Of a stretch of 49,608 bases of DNA, positions 16,701-25,156 are shown in pieces. Under the pieces are notes generated by a model. That model did not search any database, was not told the origin of the DNA, and saw nothing but the letters and a program-made list of their open reading frames with translations. The stretch spans positions 1 to 49,608 of the forward strand of contig JARLIH010000055.1 of NCBI GenBank assembly GCA_031291845.1, written 5' to 3'. The first letter of the stretch is position 1; each line of letters begins with the position of its first letter. Made by a program: the position numbers and the translations under genes. The stretch comes from Isosphaeraceae bacterium. Its GTDB lineage: Bacteria > Planctomycetota > Planctomycetia > Isosphaerales > Isosphaeraceae.

Positions 16701-19700
16701 CCGTGACCGACGTGACGTCGCCCGCCGCGTCGTAGTGGTACTTGACGGCCGGCGAGCCGGTGCCGGGGTAAGTGATCGTCGTCACTCGGCCGTAAGAATC
16801 GTACGCATAGGTCGTGGTGGCGCCGTTGGGCGAGGTGTCGGTCAACACCTGCCCGGCCGAGTTGTAGGTCCAGTTCTCGTGCGTGCCGTCGGGGTAGAGC
16901 TCTTCGAGCACGTTGCCGTGCGAGTCGAGGACGAAGGTCGTGGTGTTGCCGTTGAAGTCGGTGATCGACGTGGGAATGCCGTAGGGGTCGTCGTAGGCGA
17001 TCGTCTCGACGTACGCGGCGGGCGTGCTGCCCGAGCCGAACCCGGAGGCGCCGCTATCGGAACCGGATGGCGCGACGTAGGGTATGCTGATCGAGGTGAC
17101 GTTTCCTTCGGCGTCGTAGGTGTAGGTGGTCGTTCGCCCCAGAGCGTCGGTCTCGGTCGCGGGGAACCCCCGCGAGGTGTAGGTGGCACTCGTCGTGCCC
17201 CCGTTGGGGTCGGATTGCCCGGTCGGGTGGCTCATCCAGTTCAGCGTCAGCGTCGTGGTCCGGCCATCGGGGTCAGTCACGCTCGCCCCGTAGTGGGTGG
17301 ACAAGGCGCCCGATCCACCGGGCGCGATCAAGCCCTGGCTCTGCGCGGGGTCGATCGAGGTCGTCGACGTGCCGTCGAAGAGGGTTTCGCTCGTCAATTG
17401 GCCGAAGCTGTTGTAGTGCGCGTTGGCCGTGTAACCGTCCGGGTTCGTCTCGCTCGTGATCTCATGGTTGGCCGGCGTTCCGTAGCCGTACTGGGTGACC
17501 GCGCCGTCGGGATCGACGATCTGGGTCAGGTTGTCGTGGGAGTCGATCGTCAGCGTCGTCACCCGGCCGGCGGGGTCGGTGATCGTGCTCAGCTCGCCAG
17601 ACGAGTTGTAGGTCAGGGTCGTGACCAGGCCGACGGGGTCGGTGATCGTTGCCAGCGACCCCGCGCCCGGTTCGCCGGAAGGAACGTACCCGTAATGGGT
17701 CGTATTGCCGTTGCGGTCGGCCTCCGAGGTTTCCTGCCCCAGCGCGTTGAACGTAAGCACCGTTCCATCGGGATAGCTGCGGGTCCAGGTGCCGTCGCTG
17801 TTGTGGACCAGCGTCGAGGGGTCACTGGTCGGGCCGTTCCAGGTGACGGTTGCCGGATCGTTGTTGAATGGGGCGACCGCGAGCCACTCCGCGCCCAGGA
17901 TCGAGCCCGAACCGCTTCCGGAGCCCGAGCCCGAACCACTGTCGAAGCCAACCGACAAGGTCTCAACCGGGAGGAACTGATTGGAGTCGGGGTCCGGCAG
18001 GAGCACCCAAACGGTGCCGTTGCCGTCCGTCACGGCGATGCCGTCCTTGCCCGTACCGTTGAGGTCGGCGACGACGATGTTCCCCGGTTGCGAGGAGGTG
18101 TCGGCGTCCGACCCGAGGTTGTGAAGAACGCCTTTGCCCCAAACGCCCGCGGTCGAGAGCGGGATGATATCGACAAACGACACCCCGCCGAACCCGTCGC
18201 CGTCCATCAGGGGCACGGCGATTTCGAGGCCCGCAGAGCGGCCGTTGAAATCGCCCGCGACAATCCCCACGATCTGGGTAAAGCCGAGATCGTCGTCCGC
18301 CTGGCCGCCGGTAAGGTAAGTTGACGTGTAGGTAAAGCTGCCCGATCCGTTGCCCTTGAACAGGTCGACGCTGGCGAACGGGTAGTAGCCGAACTCCTCG
18401 ACGTTCGTGTTATTCACCTCGACGACCAAGTCCGGCTTGCCGTCGTTGTTATAGTCGAGGGAGGTCAGGCTGTAGGCCAGGTGCCCCGACGGGAGCGACA
18501 GGGCGGTCGCCGACGACAGGTCACCACTGCCGGTGGCGAGCATCACGTCGGCCAGACCGTTATCGGTGGTGAAGGCCAAGTCGTCCAGGCCGTCGCCGTT
18601 GAAGTCGCTGACGGCGATCGAATCGGGCCGGGGGCCTGAGGAAACGCCGTTCCCCGCCGAGGAGATGACCGGGGTGGAGAACGTCCCATCGCCGTGGCCA
18701 ATAAAGACGGCGACAGAATAGGCGCCGGAGCCGGAGCTCGGCGCGAGGAGTACGGCGAGGTCGACGATGCCGCCGGTGTGGCTGCTGAAGGTCCCCACCG
18801 CCAGGCCCTTGGCCTCGTCACCCGATGGCAGTGAATACGTGCTGCCGGCGGTAAACCCGCCGGTGCCGTTGTTGAGCAGGATGGAGAGAGTCGAGGCATC
18901 GATCACGGCCAGGTCGGGCCGCCCGTCGCCGTTGAAGTCGCCCGTCACACTCCCCATGACGCCATCGCCCGAGCTGCTGCCCGTGTCCAAGAAATGGCCG
19001 GTCCCATCGTTCGGCAAGACCTGGGACGAGCTGGTTCCGGCGGTCAGGGCCAGGTCCTCGAGGTGCGTGCCACTCCCTCCGATCGGGTCAAACCGCTCAG
19101 TTCCTTGCTGACCGGCGGTGATCAGGATCGGCGCGCCCGGCTTCGTCTGGGAAAGCTGCTGCAAACCGCCTACGCTCCAGCCGGCCCCCATCGAGCCGCT
19201 GGATTCATTCACGATGTTGACGAAGCCCCGTTCCGTGCTGGCGACAACCGTCGATGCCCCCTCGCCGCCGCTGCTGAAGTATTCCGCCACTTTCATCGTG
19301 TAGGGATACACTCCGGTCGCCAGCGCTGAGGCGTCGACCTGGAACGGGATGTTATAGGTCGTGCCGGGCACCAGGCCCCCAGTGACCGTGTACGTCGTCG
19401 GCGTTCCCTGGATTACGCCGCCGAGATCGACCTCGGCTTTTACCTGGTAGATCCTCGAGGACCTGGCATTAAAGGGGACGGTGAATTCGTACTGGACGAT
19501 CGGCTCGGGGTTTGCCTGGCCCGAACTGTACTGGAAGTCGATCCCCTGGGCCTGCCCCTGCGATTGGTAAGTAACGGTCTGGTGGTCCACGAAATACTCG
19601 CCGGTCACCAGTCCGGCGTTGGAGTCCATGGCCGACTGCGGCGTCAGCGACTTTGTGCTGAGCAGGGCCTGCGAGCCGTTCTGCGACACGGCTGAGTTGT

Positions 19701-21561
19701 TGCCTTGGGAGGTCACGGTGTTCGTATCCGGTTGGCAACCGGCGCACTCGCTGACCTGCTGGGAGCTAGAAGGGGTGTCTTGTACTATGAGACAGCCCAC
19801 GAACGTCCGCCCTCCGCCGGAGCCACTACCGCTACTGCTGCCACTACTGCTGCCACTGCTACCGCTGCTACTCCAACTCGTGGTACTCAACCAACTACTG
19901 CTGCTGAGCCAACTGGTGGTCGAGCCACCGCCGGTGCCCGCATCGGGCGGAAGAAGTGCAGGCCGCGCGCCACCCTTCACACCACTGCCGCCGCCGAAAC
20001 TGCCGCCGCCGTTGTCGCTCGTCTTGGATGCGGTCAATGAGGCGGCCTTGCCCTCCTTCAGCACTTTGGTTTGATGACTCCCGCCGCCAAGGCTCCCGCC
20101 GCCGTTGTCAGCCGATTTCGCGGCCGGCGTTTCCCCGCTCCCGACCGACGCTGCGCTGGCAAGGACCACCGTACCGACGGAGGTCATCGTCTTCCCGTCC
20201 GCCGAGACGACCATCTGCCCGACCACATCGTGGCCGCCGGTCTGTGGGTTCAACGTCAGCAGGCTCACCAGCGCTCCCGGCGTTTGGCCCGTCGTGTTTG
20301 GAAGGGTCAGTTGCACGGGCTGGGTCAAATCCACGCCGCTTGCCTGATACAGTAGCATCGGCCCACTGACACCGGCGGGCATGTGCTGGGCCGAAACTCG
20401 TGCGTTGAGCTTGGCCACGCGGAGCGCCGCGGAGGACGACGCACTCCCGGCCTCACTGGGCGAGAGGGTGATGTTGAAGCCCGGCATCGCCGGGTTGGAC
20501 AGGCTCAACGGCTGGGCCGTGGCGACATGGCTGGTGCTGGTCGCGGACGACCAGTGGATCTGGGGCAGGATCAGCGCCTCGGGAAGGACGTTGTCGACGC
20601 CGGCATACGGGTCGTGGCCAAGCAGTTGCGTAAGGGGTGCCTCCAGCGGCTGCCGGTTCTCCGCGGAGGCGACGGCGCCTCCGGCGCTGAGCGGTCCGGG
20701 ATCGGTCGGGACACCGATCAGCGTGAAGTTGCCGTTCGCGTCGGTGGTCGCCGTGATCCCATCGAGCGAAACCGGCATCCCGGCGAGCGGCTTGCCCGCC
20801 TGGCCGACCACTTGACCGGAGACTTCGGTGGTGGCGAGCTGGATTTGAGCGACGGTGATCTCGACGGGCTCGAGGAAGCTCTGCGGGCCATTACTGGCGA
20901 GGATGTCGAATGCATACGTCCCGTTCTGGCCGGGCGCAGGTGCGAACGTCAGCGTCCCCGTGCCCCGGTTGAACGTCATGTGCGCGGGCAACGGCTGCGG
21001 GGTGATCGTGTACGTGACCGCAGCGCCCGTGAGCCCTCCCGGAATGATCGACGTGCGGAGCGTCTGCCCGACGTCCACGGTCGGCGTAACGCCCGCGACG
21101 ACGATCGGCGTCACCGACGAGGGTGGGGTGGATGAGGAGCCGCCCCCCGGCGCGGGCCCCGAGGGCGGCGAACTCACCGCTGTTGGTGGCGACGGCGCTA
21201 CCGGCGAGGAAGGAGCGGATGACGGTGGCGTGAGAAGGCCCGCCAGGTGGTGGGTCGCCGTGTAGTACGGATGTTCCGCCAACTCCATCGCCAGCACCGC
21301 GCCCCACCCCTCGCTGGCCGCCAGGCGGGCATGTTGGCGCAGGACCAGGGCGAGCGCCCCGAGGCCTTCACGGGCGGCTTGACGCGGGTACTGCGCAAGC
21401 TGCTCGGCGTACGCATCGAGGTCGGGGCGAGGCAACGCAGTCTCAGCCCTGGTGCCCTTGATCGGAATCACGGTCTCGCCCCGGGCGCTGAGCAGCTTGC
21501 GCGGCTCAAGTGTCTCGACCTGGGCCTTGTACGGCTTGACGCGACGGCGGGCGCGAGACAT
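13762..21561 (-). CDS. Giant LEPR / FG-GAP / RHS polymorphic toxin with metallopeptidase-like tip
   Basis: 2599 residues. Order: basic N-terminus with LEPRKLLSA at residues 18-26, a planctomycete export or surface motif; helical region; putative Ig-like He_PIG domain; carboxypeptidase-regulatory-like domain (SLDGITATTDANGNF); Ser/Gly linker (about 19790-19940); FG-GAP/VCBS units (GDFNGDGRPDLAV, SDFNGDGLDDLAF); some 40 YD repeats (TYTYDAEGN type); and the RHS core ending in DPFGL at 2415-2419. The last 180 residues (13765-14304) are the toxin tip, with HELHH at 2536-2540, an HExxH zinc-peptidase motif. The tip DNA is AT-rich in an otherwise GC-rich gene, as expected for an exchanged cassette. 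ATG at 21561 has GAGGAAGGA upstream; the TTG at 21597 is rejected. Toxin activity is inferred. Confidence 0.88.
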   Translation of the reverse strand: MSRARRRVKPYKAQVETLEPRKLLSARGETVIPIKGTRAETALPRPDLDAYAEQLAQYPRQAAREGLGALALVLRQHARLAASEGWGAVLAMELAEHPYYTATHHLAGLLTPPSSAPSSPVAPSPPTAVSSPPSGPAPGGGSSSTPPSSVTPIVVAGVTPTVDVGQTLRTSIIPGGLTGAAVTYTITPQPLPAHMTFNRGTGTLTFAPAPGQNGTYAFDILASNGPQSFLEPVEITVAQIQLATTEVSGQVVGQAGKPLAGMPVSLDGITATTDANGNFTLIGVPTDPGPLSAGGAVASAENRQPLEAPLTQLLGHDPYAGVDNVLPEALILPQIHWSSATSTSHVATAQPLSLSNPAMPGFNITLSPSEAGSASSSAALRVAKLNARVSAQHMPAGVSGPMLLYQASGVDLTQPVQLTLPNTTGQTPGALVSLLTLNPQTGGHDVVGQMVVSADGKTMTSVGTVVLASAASVGSGETPAAKSADNGGGSLGGGSHQTKVLKEGKAASLTASKTSDNGGGSFGGGSGVKGGARPALLPPDAGTGGGSTTSWLSSSSWLSTTSWSSSGSSGSSSGSSSGSGSGGGRTFVGCLIVQDTPSSSQQVSECAGCQPDTNTVTSQGNNSAVSQNGSQALLSTKSLTPQSAMDSNAGLVTGEYFVDHQTVTYQSQGQAQGIDFQYSSGQANPEPIVQYEFTVPFNARSSRIYQVKAEVDLGGVIQGTPTTYTVTGGLVPGTTYNIPFQVDASALATGVYPYTMKVAEYFSSGGEGASTVVASTERGFVNIVNESSGSMGAGWSVGGLQQLSQTKPGAPILITAGQQGTERFDPIGGSGTHLEDLALTAGTSSSQVLPNDGTGHFLDTGSSSGDGVMGSVTGDFNGDGRPDLAVIDASTLSILLNNGTGGFTAGSTYSLPSGDEAKGLAVGTFSSHTGGIVDLAVLLAPSSGSGAYSVAVFIGHGDGTFSTPVISSAGNGVSSGPRPDSIAVSDFNGDGLDDLAFTTDNGLADVMLATGSGDLSSATALSLPSGHLAYSLTSLDYNNDGKPDLVVEVNNTNVEEFGYYPFASVDLFKGNGSGSFTYTSTYLTGGQADDDLGFTQIVGIVAGDFNGRSAGLEIAVPLMDGDGFGGVSFVDIIPLSTAGVWGKGVLHNLGSDADTSSQPGNIVVADLNGTGKDGIAVTDGNGTVWVLLPDPDSNQFLPVETLSVGFDSGSGSGSGSGSGSILGAEWLAVAPFNNDPATVTWNGPTSDPSTLVHNSDGTWTRSYPDGTVLTFNALGQETSEADRNGNTTHYGYVPSGEPGAGSLATITDPVGLVTTLTYNSSGELSTITDPAGRVTTLTIDSHDNLTQIVDPDGAVTQYGYGTPANHEITSETNPDGYTANAHYNSFGQLTSETLFDGTSTTSIDPAQSQGLIAPGGSGALSTHYGASVTDPDGRTTTLTLNWMSHPTGQSDPNGGTTSATYTSRGFPATETDALGRTTTYTYDAEGNVTSISIPYVAPSGSDSGASGFGSGSTPAAYVETIAYDDPYGIPTSITDFNGNTTTFVLDSHGNVLEELYPDGTHENWTYNSAGQVLTDTSPNGATTTYAYDSYGRVTTITYPGTGSPAVKYHYDAAGDVTSVTDEMGRTTTYTYDEAGRVLSSQDPVQAAAEAAVDYRYDADGNLLSVTDALGNVTSYTYNARGELVAMTDPANQGTGHQTEYTYDASGNVLSVTDPLGHATTYAYNQENQISGMTDADGGHTTYVYDLDGELTSVEDPNGNWVEYSYNADGRVQTTTLPVISLGAASGSASGSGSGLGWGSAAAAVYTYGYDGDGNLLTVTDPLSHTTSYTYNSLNEETSVTDPLGDTTDYGYDADGNQVTVTDPDGHTTTFAYDARDQEISETDPSGGGTTTYTYNAAGDLTSVTDPDSNVTSYTYDGADNVATETSPTGGVTTVSYDLDGNVTQTIDPNGHVIDYVYDADGRETTETWVNPLGGTPLNIITMTYDADGNMTKIQDANSEYTYGYDADGNVTSVSDAGTPGLASVTLTYEYDGDGNRTALDDSLGGLTSYTYNARDQVVSESQSGTGVGLKLVGFGYDNAGDLTSLTRYSDLSATSEVMQTTYSYDNAKQLTGITDKTSGGTTVASYSYTLDAASLLTQETQTWGPSSDTTTYTYTNNNQLTGVTHTNTSFSNESFSYDANGNRTMTGYSTGTGNEMLSDGTYNYTYDANGNMITQTDIATAVEDVYSYDYRNRLTEVDQISGGVRTVLATYTYDALDRRIGMSEGGTTTWTLYDGDSPLIDFDASGFQTAYYMDGLNGLAVDTLLARDIPTRGTAWYLQDRLGSVGDIVDNSGTVIDHIAYSAFGSVVSESSSAVGDRFKFAGLQYDSVTGMNFAVERVEDPETGRWTTQDPFGFNGGDPNLYRYAANSPVDAADPFGLKDREIKNHGAKYGQPKYRYLLEMKEMLVAAVAELKECGGLTDSQNEDLKIFLFHIDSFVLSEYAQPVGDDWHDTWAVHVTFSDKRDVFKVYFNNDRNDDEQYFFDNSIEMQMEIMLHELHHSTGSTHVKGLPDVADQYGYRMAALLSNTCAAQNFYNKYKNKRYSNLNNGTFHLNGALIP

Positions 21562-22069
21562 GGGCGCGGTCCTTCCTCGGGGAGCGGACAACCGCAAGAC
21601 TCGTTATTCGAAACGCGGACCGGCGCGGCCCTCGAGCGACACGACGGCTACGGGAAAGGGGACGCCGCCGAGTCACCTGCGCGAACGATCCGGCAAGTGT
21701 GGCGTGAGGTTATGAGAGCCGTCCCGGGTGTGTCAAATGAATTATTTACGTCGTTCGTTCAGACTGACGGATGCACGTTTTGTCGCGATCTCTCAAATCC
21801 GTCAGAGGTTTCCACTTATGTCCGACACCGAGGCACCGGAAGCTTTGGAAGTTTTCTGGTCGTCTCTCGCGTTGTCTCGTGCGTTCACGTGTTCTGAAAA
21901 GGACAACTCGCACAGTCATCAGGCCACAACGCGATTCACAGCGATCCTCGCAGCGCGGCCAAGACGCATTTCTGTAGCGTGCGTGGAACGCATCCTTACA
22001 TTTGATGCAACCTGCACATTGCGGAGCGCTCATCGCGGCGTGCCAACGAACTCCAATGTTATTTTGTAG
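21560..22069 (-). repeat. Duplicated 5' leader cassette, copy B
   Basis: About 510 bases directly upstream of the RHS toxin start codon, homologous to 9735-10259. It includes the toxin gene's SD region, a candidate promoter (21709-21736) and the 42-base block identical in both copies (21930-21971). Relative to copy A it lacks about 16 bases near the outer end. Confidence 0.75.
21709..21736 (-). promoter_or_regulatory. Candidate promoter of the RHS toxin gene
   Basis: On the minus strand: TTGACA (21736-21731), 16 bases, CATAAC (21714-21709). It is placed about 145 bases before the ATG and is matched by TCGACA-16-CATAAT in leader copy A. Confidence 0.5.
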
Positions 22070-22072
22070 CCA

Positions 22073-22141
22073 GGGTCAGCCCGCCAGGGCGCGAACCCAC
22101 CACACTGGAGACGGTGGGTTGGCGCCCTGGCGGGCTGACCC
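22073..22141. repeat. Long hairpin, 29-bp arms
   Basis: Arms 22073-22101 and 22113-22141 pair at 28 of 29 positions with an 11-base loop. It begins 3 bases beyond the outer end of leader copy B, in the same relative place as the hairpin near copy A, but with unrelated arm sequence. Confidence 0.75.
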
Positions 22142-22907
22142 ACTCTACGGGTGACACTTGCAGATGGCTGTATCGATACTGTCGCCGGACGGACGCCATG
22201 TGGTCCTCTTCGATGAGGTCATAGCCGAGCCTACACACCAAGACGGCCGCAGTGGGAGCGAGTCAGTCCCCCGCCGGCAACGAGCGTTCACATAATGCGA
22301 GGGACTGTTCTGTGACCGTGACAGTTACGCCTGCGCGCAAGCCTGCAATATTAAATGTTTAACTTTATGAGATCAATGATATAATGCAAATACGGTGCAA
22401 CTCGGCGAACTGGGCGGCGCACTTGGAGTCTGCGATGGACATGATCAATCCGCGCTGGTCGTTCGCCAACGCCCGTCGCAGACTCCGGGCGTGCCACCCA
22501 GATGACCGCCTGACCGGCAATGGCGTGCGGACTGACGAGCGCTTACCAACAAACGTCGGTGGGCCGCGACGAGGCGAGACGACAGGGAAGACCACTCGCT
22601 TGCGCTTCGTGCTCGTGCTGGCGTTCGCAACGAGCACGAAGCGAAAGCGAGTGGCCGTTCTCTACTCCTGTGGCAGCGCGTCGAAAAACGTTGGGATCGA
22701 ACCGAACCGTCATGAGCCGACCGACGTAGAGACGTGTGCGTTTGCGCGCCACAGGCGACACGTGGCGGAGGGAGATGGCGACGCGACGGCTGCAGGGGAT
22801 ACAAGAATTACAAGAAAATTGCAAACCTGAGAGCAGGCAACGACTTACAGCTCACACGAAAACACGGAAAACACGCACATAATCATCACGTGCATGCCGG
22901 ACTGATT
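22142..22907. other. Non-coding stretch with hairpins
   Basis: About 770 bases with no credible gene; overlapping short frames in several directions are low-complexity and unconserved in appearance. It contains a GGAGTCTGCGA.GG inverted pair (22425-22438 with 22473-22486) and the 25-bp-arm hairpin at 22592-22654. Confidence 0.55.
22592..22654. repeat. Hairpin with CCACTCGCTT...CGTGCTCGT arms
   Basis: Arms 22592-22616 and 22630-22654 pair at 24 of 25 positions around a 13-base loop. The arm sequence (ACTCGCTTTCGCTTCGTGCTCGT type) is, as I recall, a widespread intergenic palindrome of planctomycete genomes. Confidence 0.65.
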
Positions 22908-23153
22908 TCAGCCGCCGATCGCCGTTCCGTCGTCACCGATCGCTTCGACGGGGCATTCCTCGAGCGCGGCGAGACATGCGGCTTCCTGGGCCGCGTCTTC
23001 CGGTTGGTGGAAGACGTAACTATAGCCGTCGGCCTCCTTGCGCGTGAAGTTCAGGGGCGCAGTCTCACGGCAGAGGTCGCAGTCGATGCAGGTGGCGTCG
23101 ACGTAGTAGCGCCCGCGGACGTTTTCGGGGACGCGCTGGGTCAGGTCGGCCAT
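22908..23153 (-). CDS. Ferredoxin, single [4Fe-4S] type
   Basis: 81 residues. Cys22-x2-Cys25-x2-Cys28 and Cys67 followed by Pro (EECPVEAIG) give the ligand set of a one-cluster bacterial ferredoxin; Cys60 is extra. It is a small cytosolic electron carrier with unknown partner. ATG at 23153 (MADLTQR) starts at the family's N-terminus; the frame is open further upstream across the end of ilvC but that is a shadow. The palindromic repeat copy 2 lies immediately before the start codon, so no clear SD is left. It follows ilvC by 59 bases on the same strand and may be co-transcribed with it. Confidence 0.88.
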   Translation of the reverse strand: MADLTQRVPENVRGRYYVDATCIDCDLCRETAPLNFTRKEADGYSYVFHQPEDAAQEAACLAALEECPVEAIGDDGTAIGG

Positions 23154-23260
23154 GAATCGACTCGTAGGGCCGGCCGTTGCCGGCCCTATAGGAATACGTC
23201 TCGAAACGACGATCAGACCGTCTTGGCCTCGATCCACGTCATCAGGCCGCGGAGCCGCTT
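23154..23260 (+). repeat. Palindromic repeat, copy 2 of 2 (overlaps ilvC 3' end)
   Basis: Homologous to 2194-2300. Here it covers the ilvC stop region, the ilvC-ferredoxin gap and a GGGCCGGC/GCCGGCCC palindrome, ending one base from the ferredoxin start codon. Confidence 0.6.
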
Positions 23261-24217
23261 GCCGACTTCTTCGACGGGATGAACCCGCTCCCGGCGCTTG
23301 AAGGCGTTGAAGACCGGCCGGCCGGCCTTGTTCTCGATGATCCACTCACGGGCGAACTGGCCCGTCTGGATCTCGTTCAAGATCTTGCGCATCTCCACGC
23401 GGGTCTGCTCGTTGATGATCCGGGGACCCCGTGTGTAATCGCCGAATTCGGCCGTGTTCGAGATGCTGTAGCGCATGTAGTTCAGGCCGCCCTGGTACAT
23501 CAGGTCGACGATCAGCTTGAGCTCGTGGAGGCACTCGAAGTACGCGCTCTCGGGCTGGTAGCCGGCTTCGATCAGCGTTTCGAAACCCATCTTGACCAGC
23601 GCGCTCACGCCGCCACACAGGACGACCTGCTCACCGAAAAGGTCGGTCTCGGTCTCCTCGGCGAAGGTCGTCTGAAGGACCCCGCCGCGAGTCCCGCCGA
23701 TCCCCTTGGCATAAGCCAGGGCAAGCGCCTTGCCGGCGGGCGAACAGCCGTCACCGGTCGCGATCAAGCAGGGCACGCCGCCCCCCTTCACGAACTCACT
23801 CCGCACCAGGTGGCCCGGCCCTTTCGGGGCGACGAGGGCGCTATCGACCCCCAGCGGCGGCACGACCTGGCCGAAATGAATGTTGAATCCGTGCGAGCAA
23901 AGGAGCAGGTTGCCCGGATGGAGATGGGGCTTGATATCGTTGTTGTAGATGTCCCCCTGCACCTCGTCCGGCAGGAGCACATTCACCAGGTCGCCGGCCT
24001 CGGCGGCCTCGGCGGCGGACACGGGCTTGAAGCCGTCCTTCACCGCGAGGTCGTAATTGGCCGAACCAGGCCGCTGTCCGACTACGACCGTGCAGCCGGA
24101 GTCTCTCAGGTTCTGAGCCTGCGCGTGCCCCTGGCTGCCGTAGCCGATGATGGCGATCGTCTTCCCTTTGAGCAGTCCCAGGTCGGCGTCCTGGTCGTAG
24201 TACATCGTGGCCGGCAT
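23213..24217 (-). CDS. ilvC: Ketol-acid reductoisomerase
   Basis: 334 residues, the normal length for the short class I enzyme. It converts 2-acetolactate or 2-aceto-2-hydroxybutyrate to the 2,3-dihydroxy acids with NADPH and Mg2+, the second common step of valine, leucine and isoleucine synthesis. Visible are the Rossmann motif [14 protein letters not shown], the cofactor-specificity loop [10 protein letters not shown] with Arg and Ser typical of NADPH use, the [10 protein letters not shown] segment, the metal-binding [11 protein letters not shown] and the C-terminal [11 protein letters not shown] / [12 protein letters not shown] blocks. AAAGGAA lies about 7 bases before the ATG. It lies 137 bp downstream of ilvN on the same strand. 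Confidence 0.97.
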   Translation of the reverse strand: MPATMYYDQDADLGLLKGKTIAIIGYGSQGHAQAQNLRDSGCTVVVGQRPGSANYDLAVKDGFKPVSAAEAAEAGDLVNVLLPDEVQGDIYNNDIKPHLHPGNLLLCSHGFNIHFGQVVPPLGVDSALVAPKGPGHLVRSEFVKGGGVPCLIATGDGCSPAGKALALAYAKGIGGTRGGVLQTTFAEETETDLFGEQVVLCGGVSALVKMGFETLIEAGYQPESAYFECLHELKLIVDLMYQGGLNYMRYSISNTAEFGDYTRGPRIINEQTRVEMRKILNEIQTGQFAREWIIENKAGRPVFNAFKRRERVHPVEEVGKRLRGLMTWIEAKTV

Positions 24218-24354
24218 CGGCGGTTCCTTTTCTCGGGCTTTCGCTGGGGCTGGTGGTACTGGCGTAATGGTTCTTGAGGGGCGGCCGCTGCCGTCCGCAA
24301 ATCAGGCAGCCAATGCCGACATCACAGGGAGACGGAGTCCGGGCCCACCGCGGA

Positions 24355-24933
24355 TCAGAGGTGGGAATGGCCGACGACCGCCGTCTCCGAAGCATCGGTC
24401 TCGCCGGCATCCTCTTCCGGTCGCATCGGCCGGCTCCCGCGCACCAGGGCAATGCGGCCGGTGCGTGCAAGCTCGCGGATGCCGTAGGGACGGACGGCGT
24501 CGACGAAGGCTTCGATCTTCTTCTCCTGTCCGGAGATCTCGACCATCACCTGCTCGGGCCCCACGTCCACGATGCGTCCGCGGTAGATGTCGACGAGGGC
24601 CTTGACCTCGGCGAGGTGCTCGGCCTGCGCGTCGAACTTGATCAGCATCAGGTCGCGCTCGACGAAGTCCTCGCGGGAGATGTCTTGAACCTTCACCACC
24701 GTGACGATCTTTTCGAGCTGCTTCCGGATCTGTTCGAGCAAGCGGTCGTCGCCGTTGACCACGACCGTGATGCGCGACAGGTGCGGGTCGTCGGTCTCTC
24801 CCACCGCGAGGCTCTCGATGTTGAACCCTCGCGAGGCGAACATGCCCGAGACGTGCGCCAATACCCCCGGTTGGTTCTGCACCAAGGCCGAGAGAACGTG
24901 CCGTTTCCGCCCCGTACCGCCACCCGTGCTCAT
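24355..24933 (-). CDS. ilvN: Acetolactate synthase regulatory (small) subunit
   Basis: 192 residues. An N-terminal ACT domain (VLSALVQNQPGVLAHVSGMF, then RGFNIESLAVG) binds valine in the family and gives feedback control; the C-terminal ALS_ss_C domain follows (LMLIKFDAQ, IDAFVDAVRPYGIRELARTG-like). It activates and regulates the catalytic subunit IlvB, which is not in this window. ilvH is an equally valid name. It is the first visible gene of the ilvN-ilvC-ferredoxin series. Only a weak GGGG precedes the ATG. Confidence 0.94.
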   Translation of the reverse strand: MSTGGGTGRKRHVLSALVQNQPGVLAHVSGMFASRGFNIESLAVGETDDPHLSRITVVVNGDDRLLEQIRKQLEKIVTVVKVQDISREDFVERDLMLIKFDAQAEHLAEVKALVDIYRGRIVDVGPEQVMVEISGQEKKIEAFVDAVRPYGIRELARTGRIALVRGSRPMRPEEDAGETDASETAVVGHSHL

Positions 24934-25156
24934 CAGCGTGCCCCGTCGACGAAGCCGGCGCGCTGGTGAGCGCGCCGTCGATCTCGTGGAAAGTCCCTAA
25001 TTTACGACGCGGGCCGCCGAATCGCAAGAGGGGTCCTCGCGCGATCGGCCCGCCCGGCCGCCGGGGAATGGACCCTTTCCGCGGGCCAAGGGTTCGCGGA
25101 GAATTGCTGAAAGATTGGTCGGGATACGTTGTGGACACCGGAGTAGGGGCCAACTG

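Noticed and set aside
14300..17750. Regular repeats suggesting a CRISPR array
   Set aside because: They are coding YD repeats of the RHS protein, in frame and degenerate, with no constant repeat/spacer pattern.
16246..18324. 692-codon plus-strand frame opposite the RHS repeats
   Set aside because: Val/Gly/Arg repeat pattern mirrors the YD repeats of the minus-strand gene; no independent motif.
21562..21597. Upstream TTG start for the RHS gene (and TTG 9771 for the acyltransferase)
   Set aside because: Both lie in the duplicated leader, which is why the frames share the same first residues; ATG 21561 and GTG 9624 have better SD sites and match conserved N-termini.
22384..22830. 148-codon plus-strand frame in the 22.1-22.9 kb gap
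   Set aside because: It runs through the hairpin at 22592-22654 and has no recognisable domain; overlapping frames on both strands look equally random.
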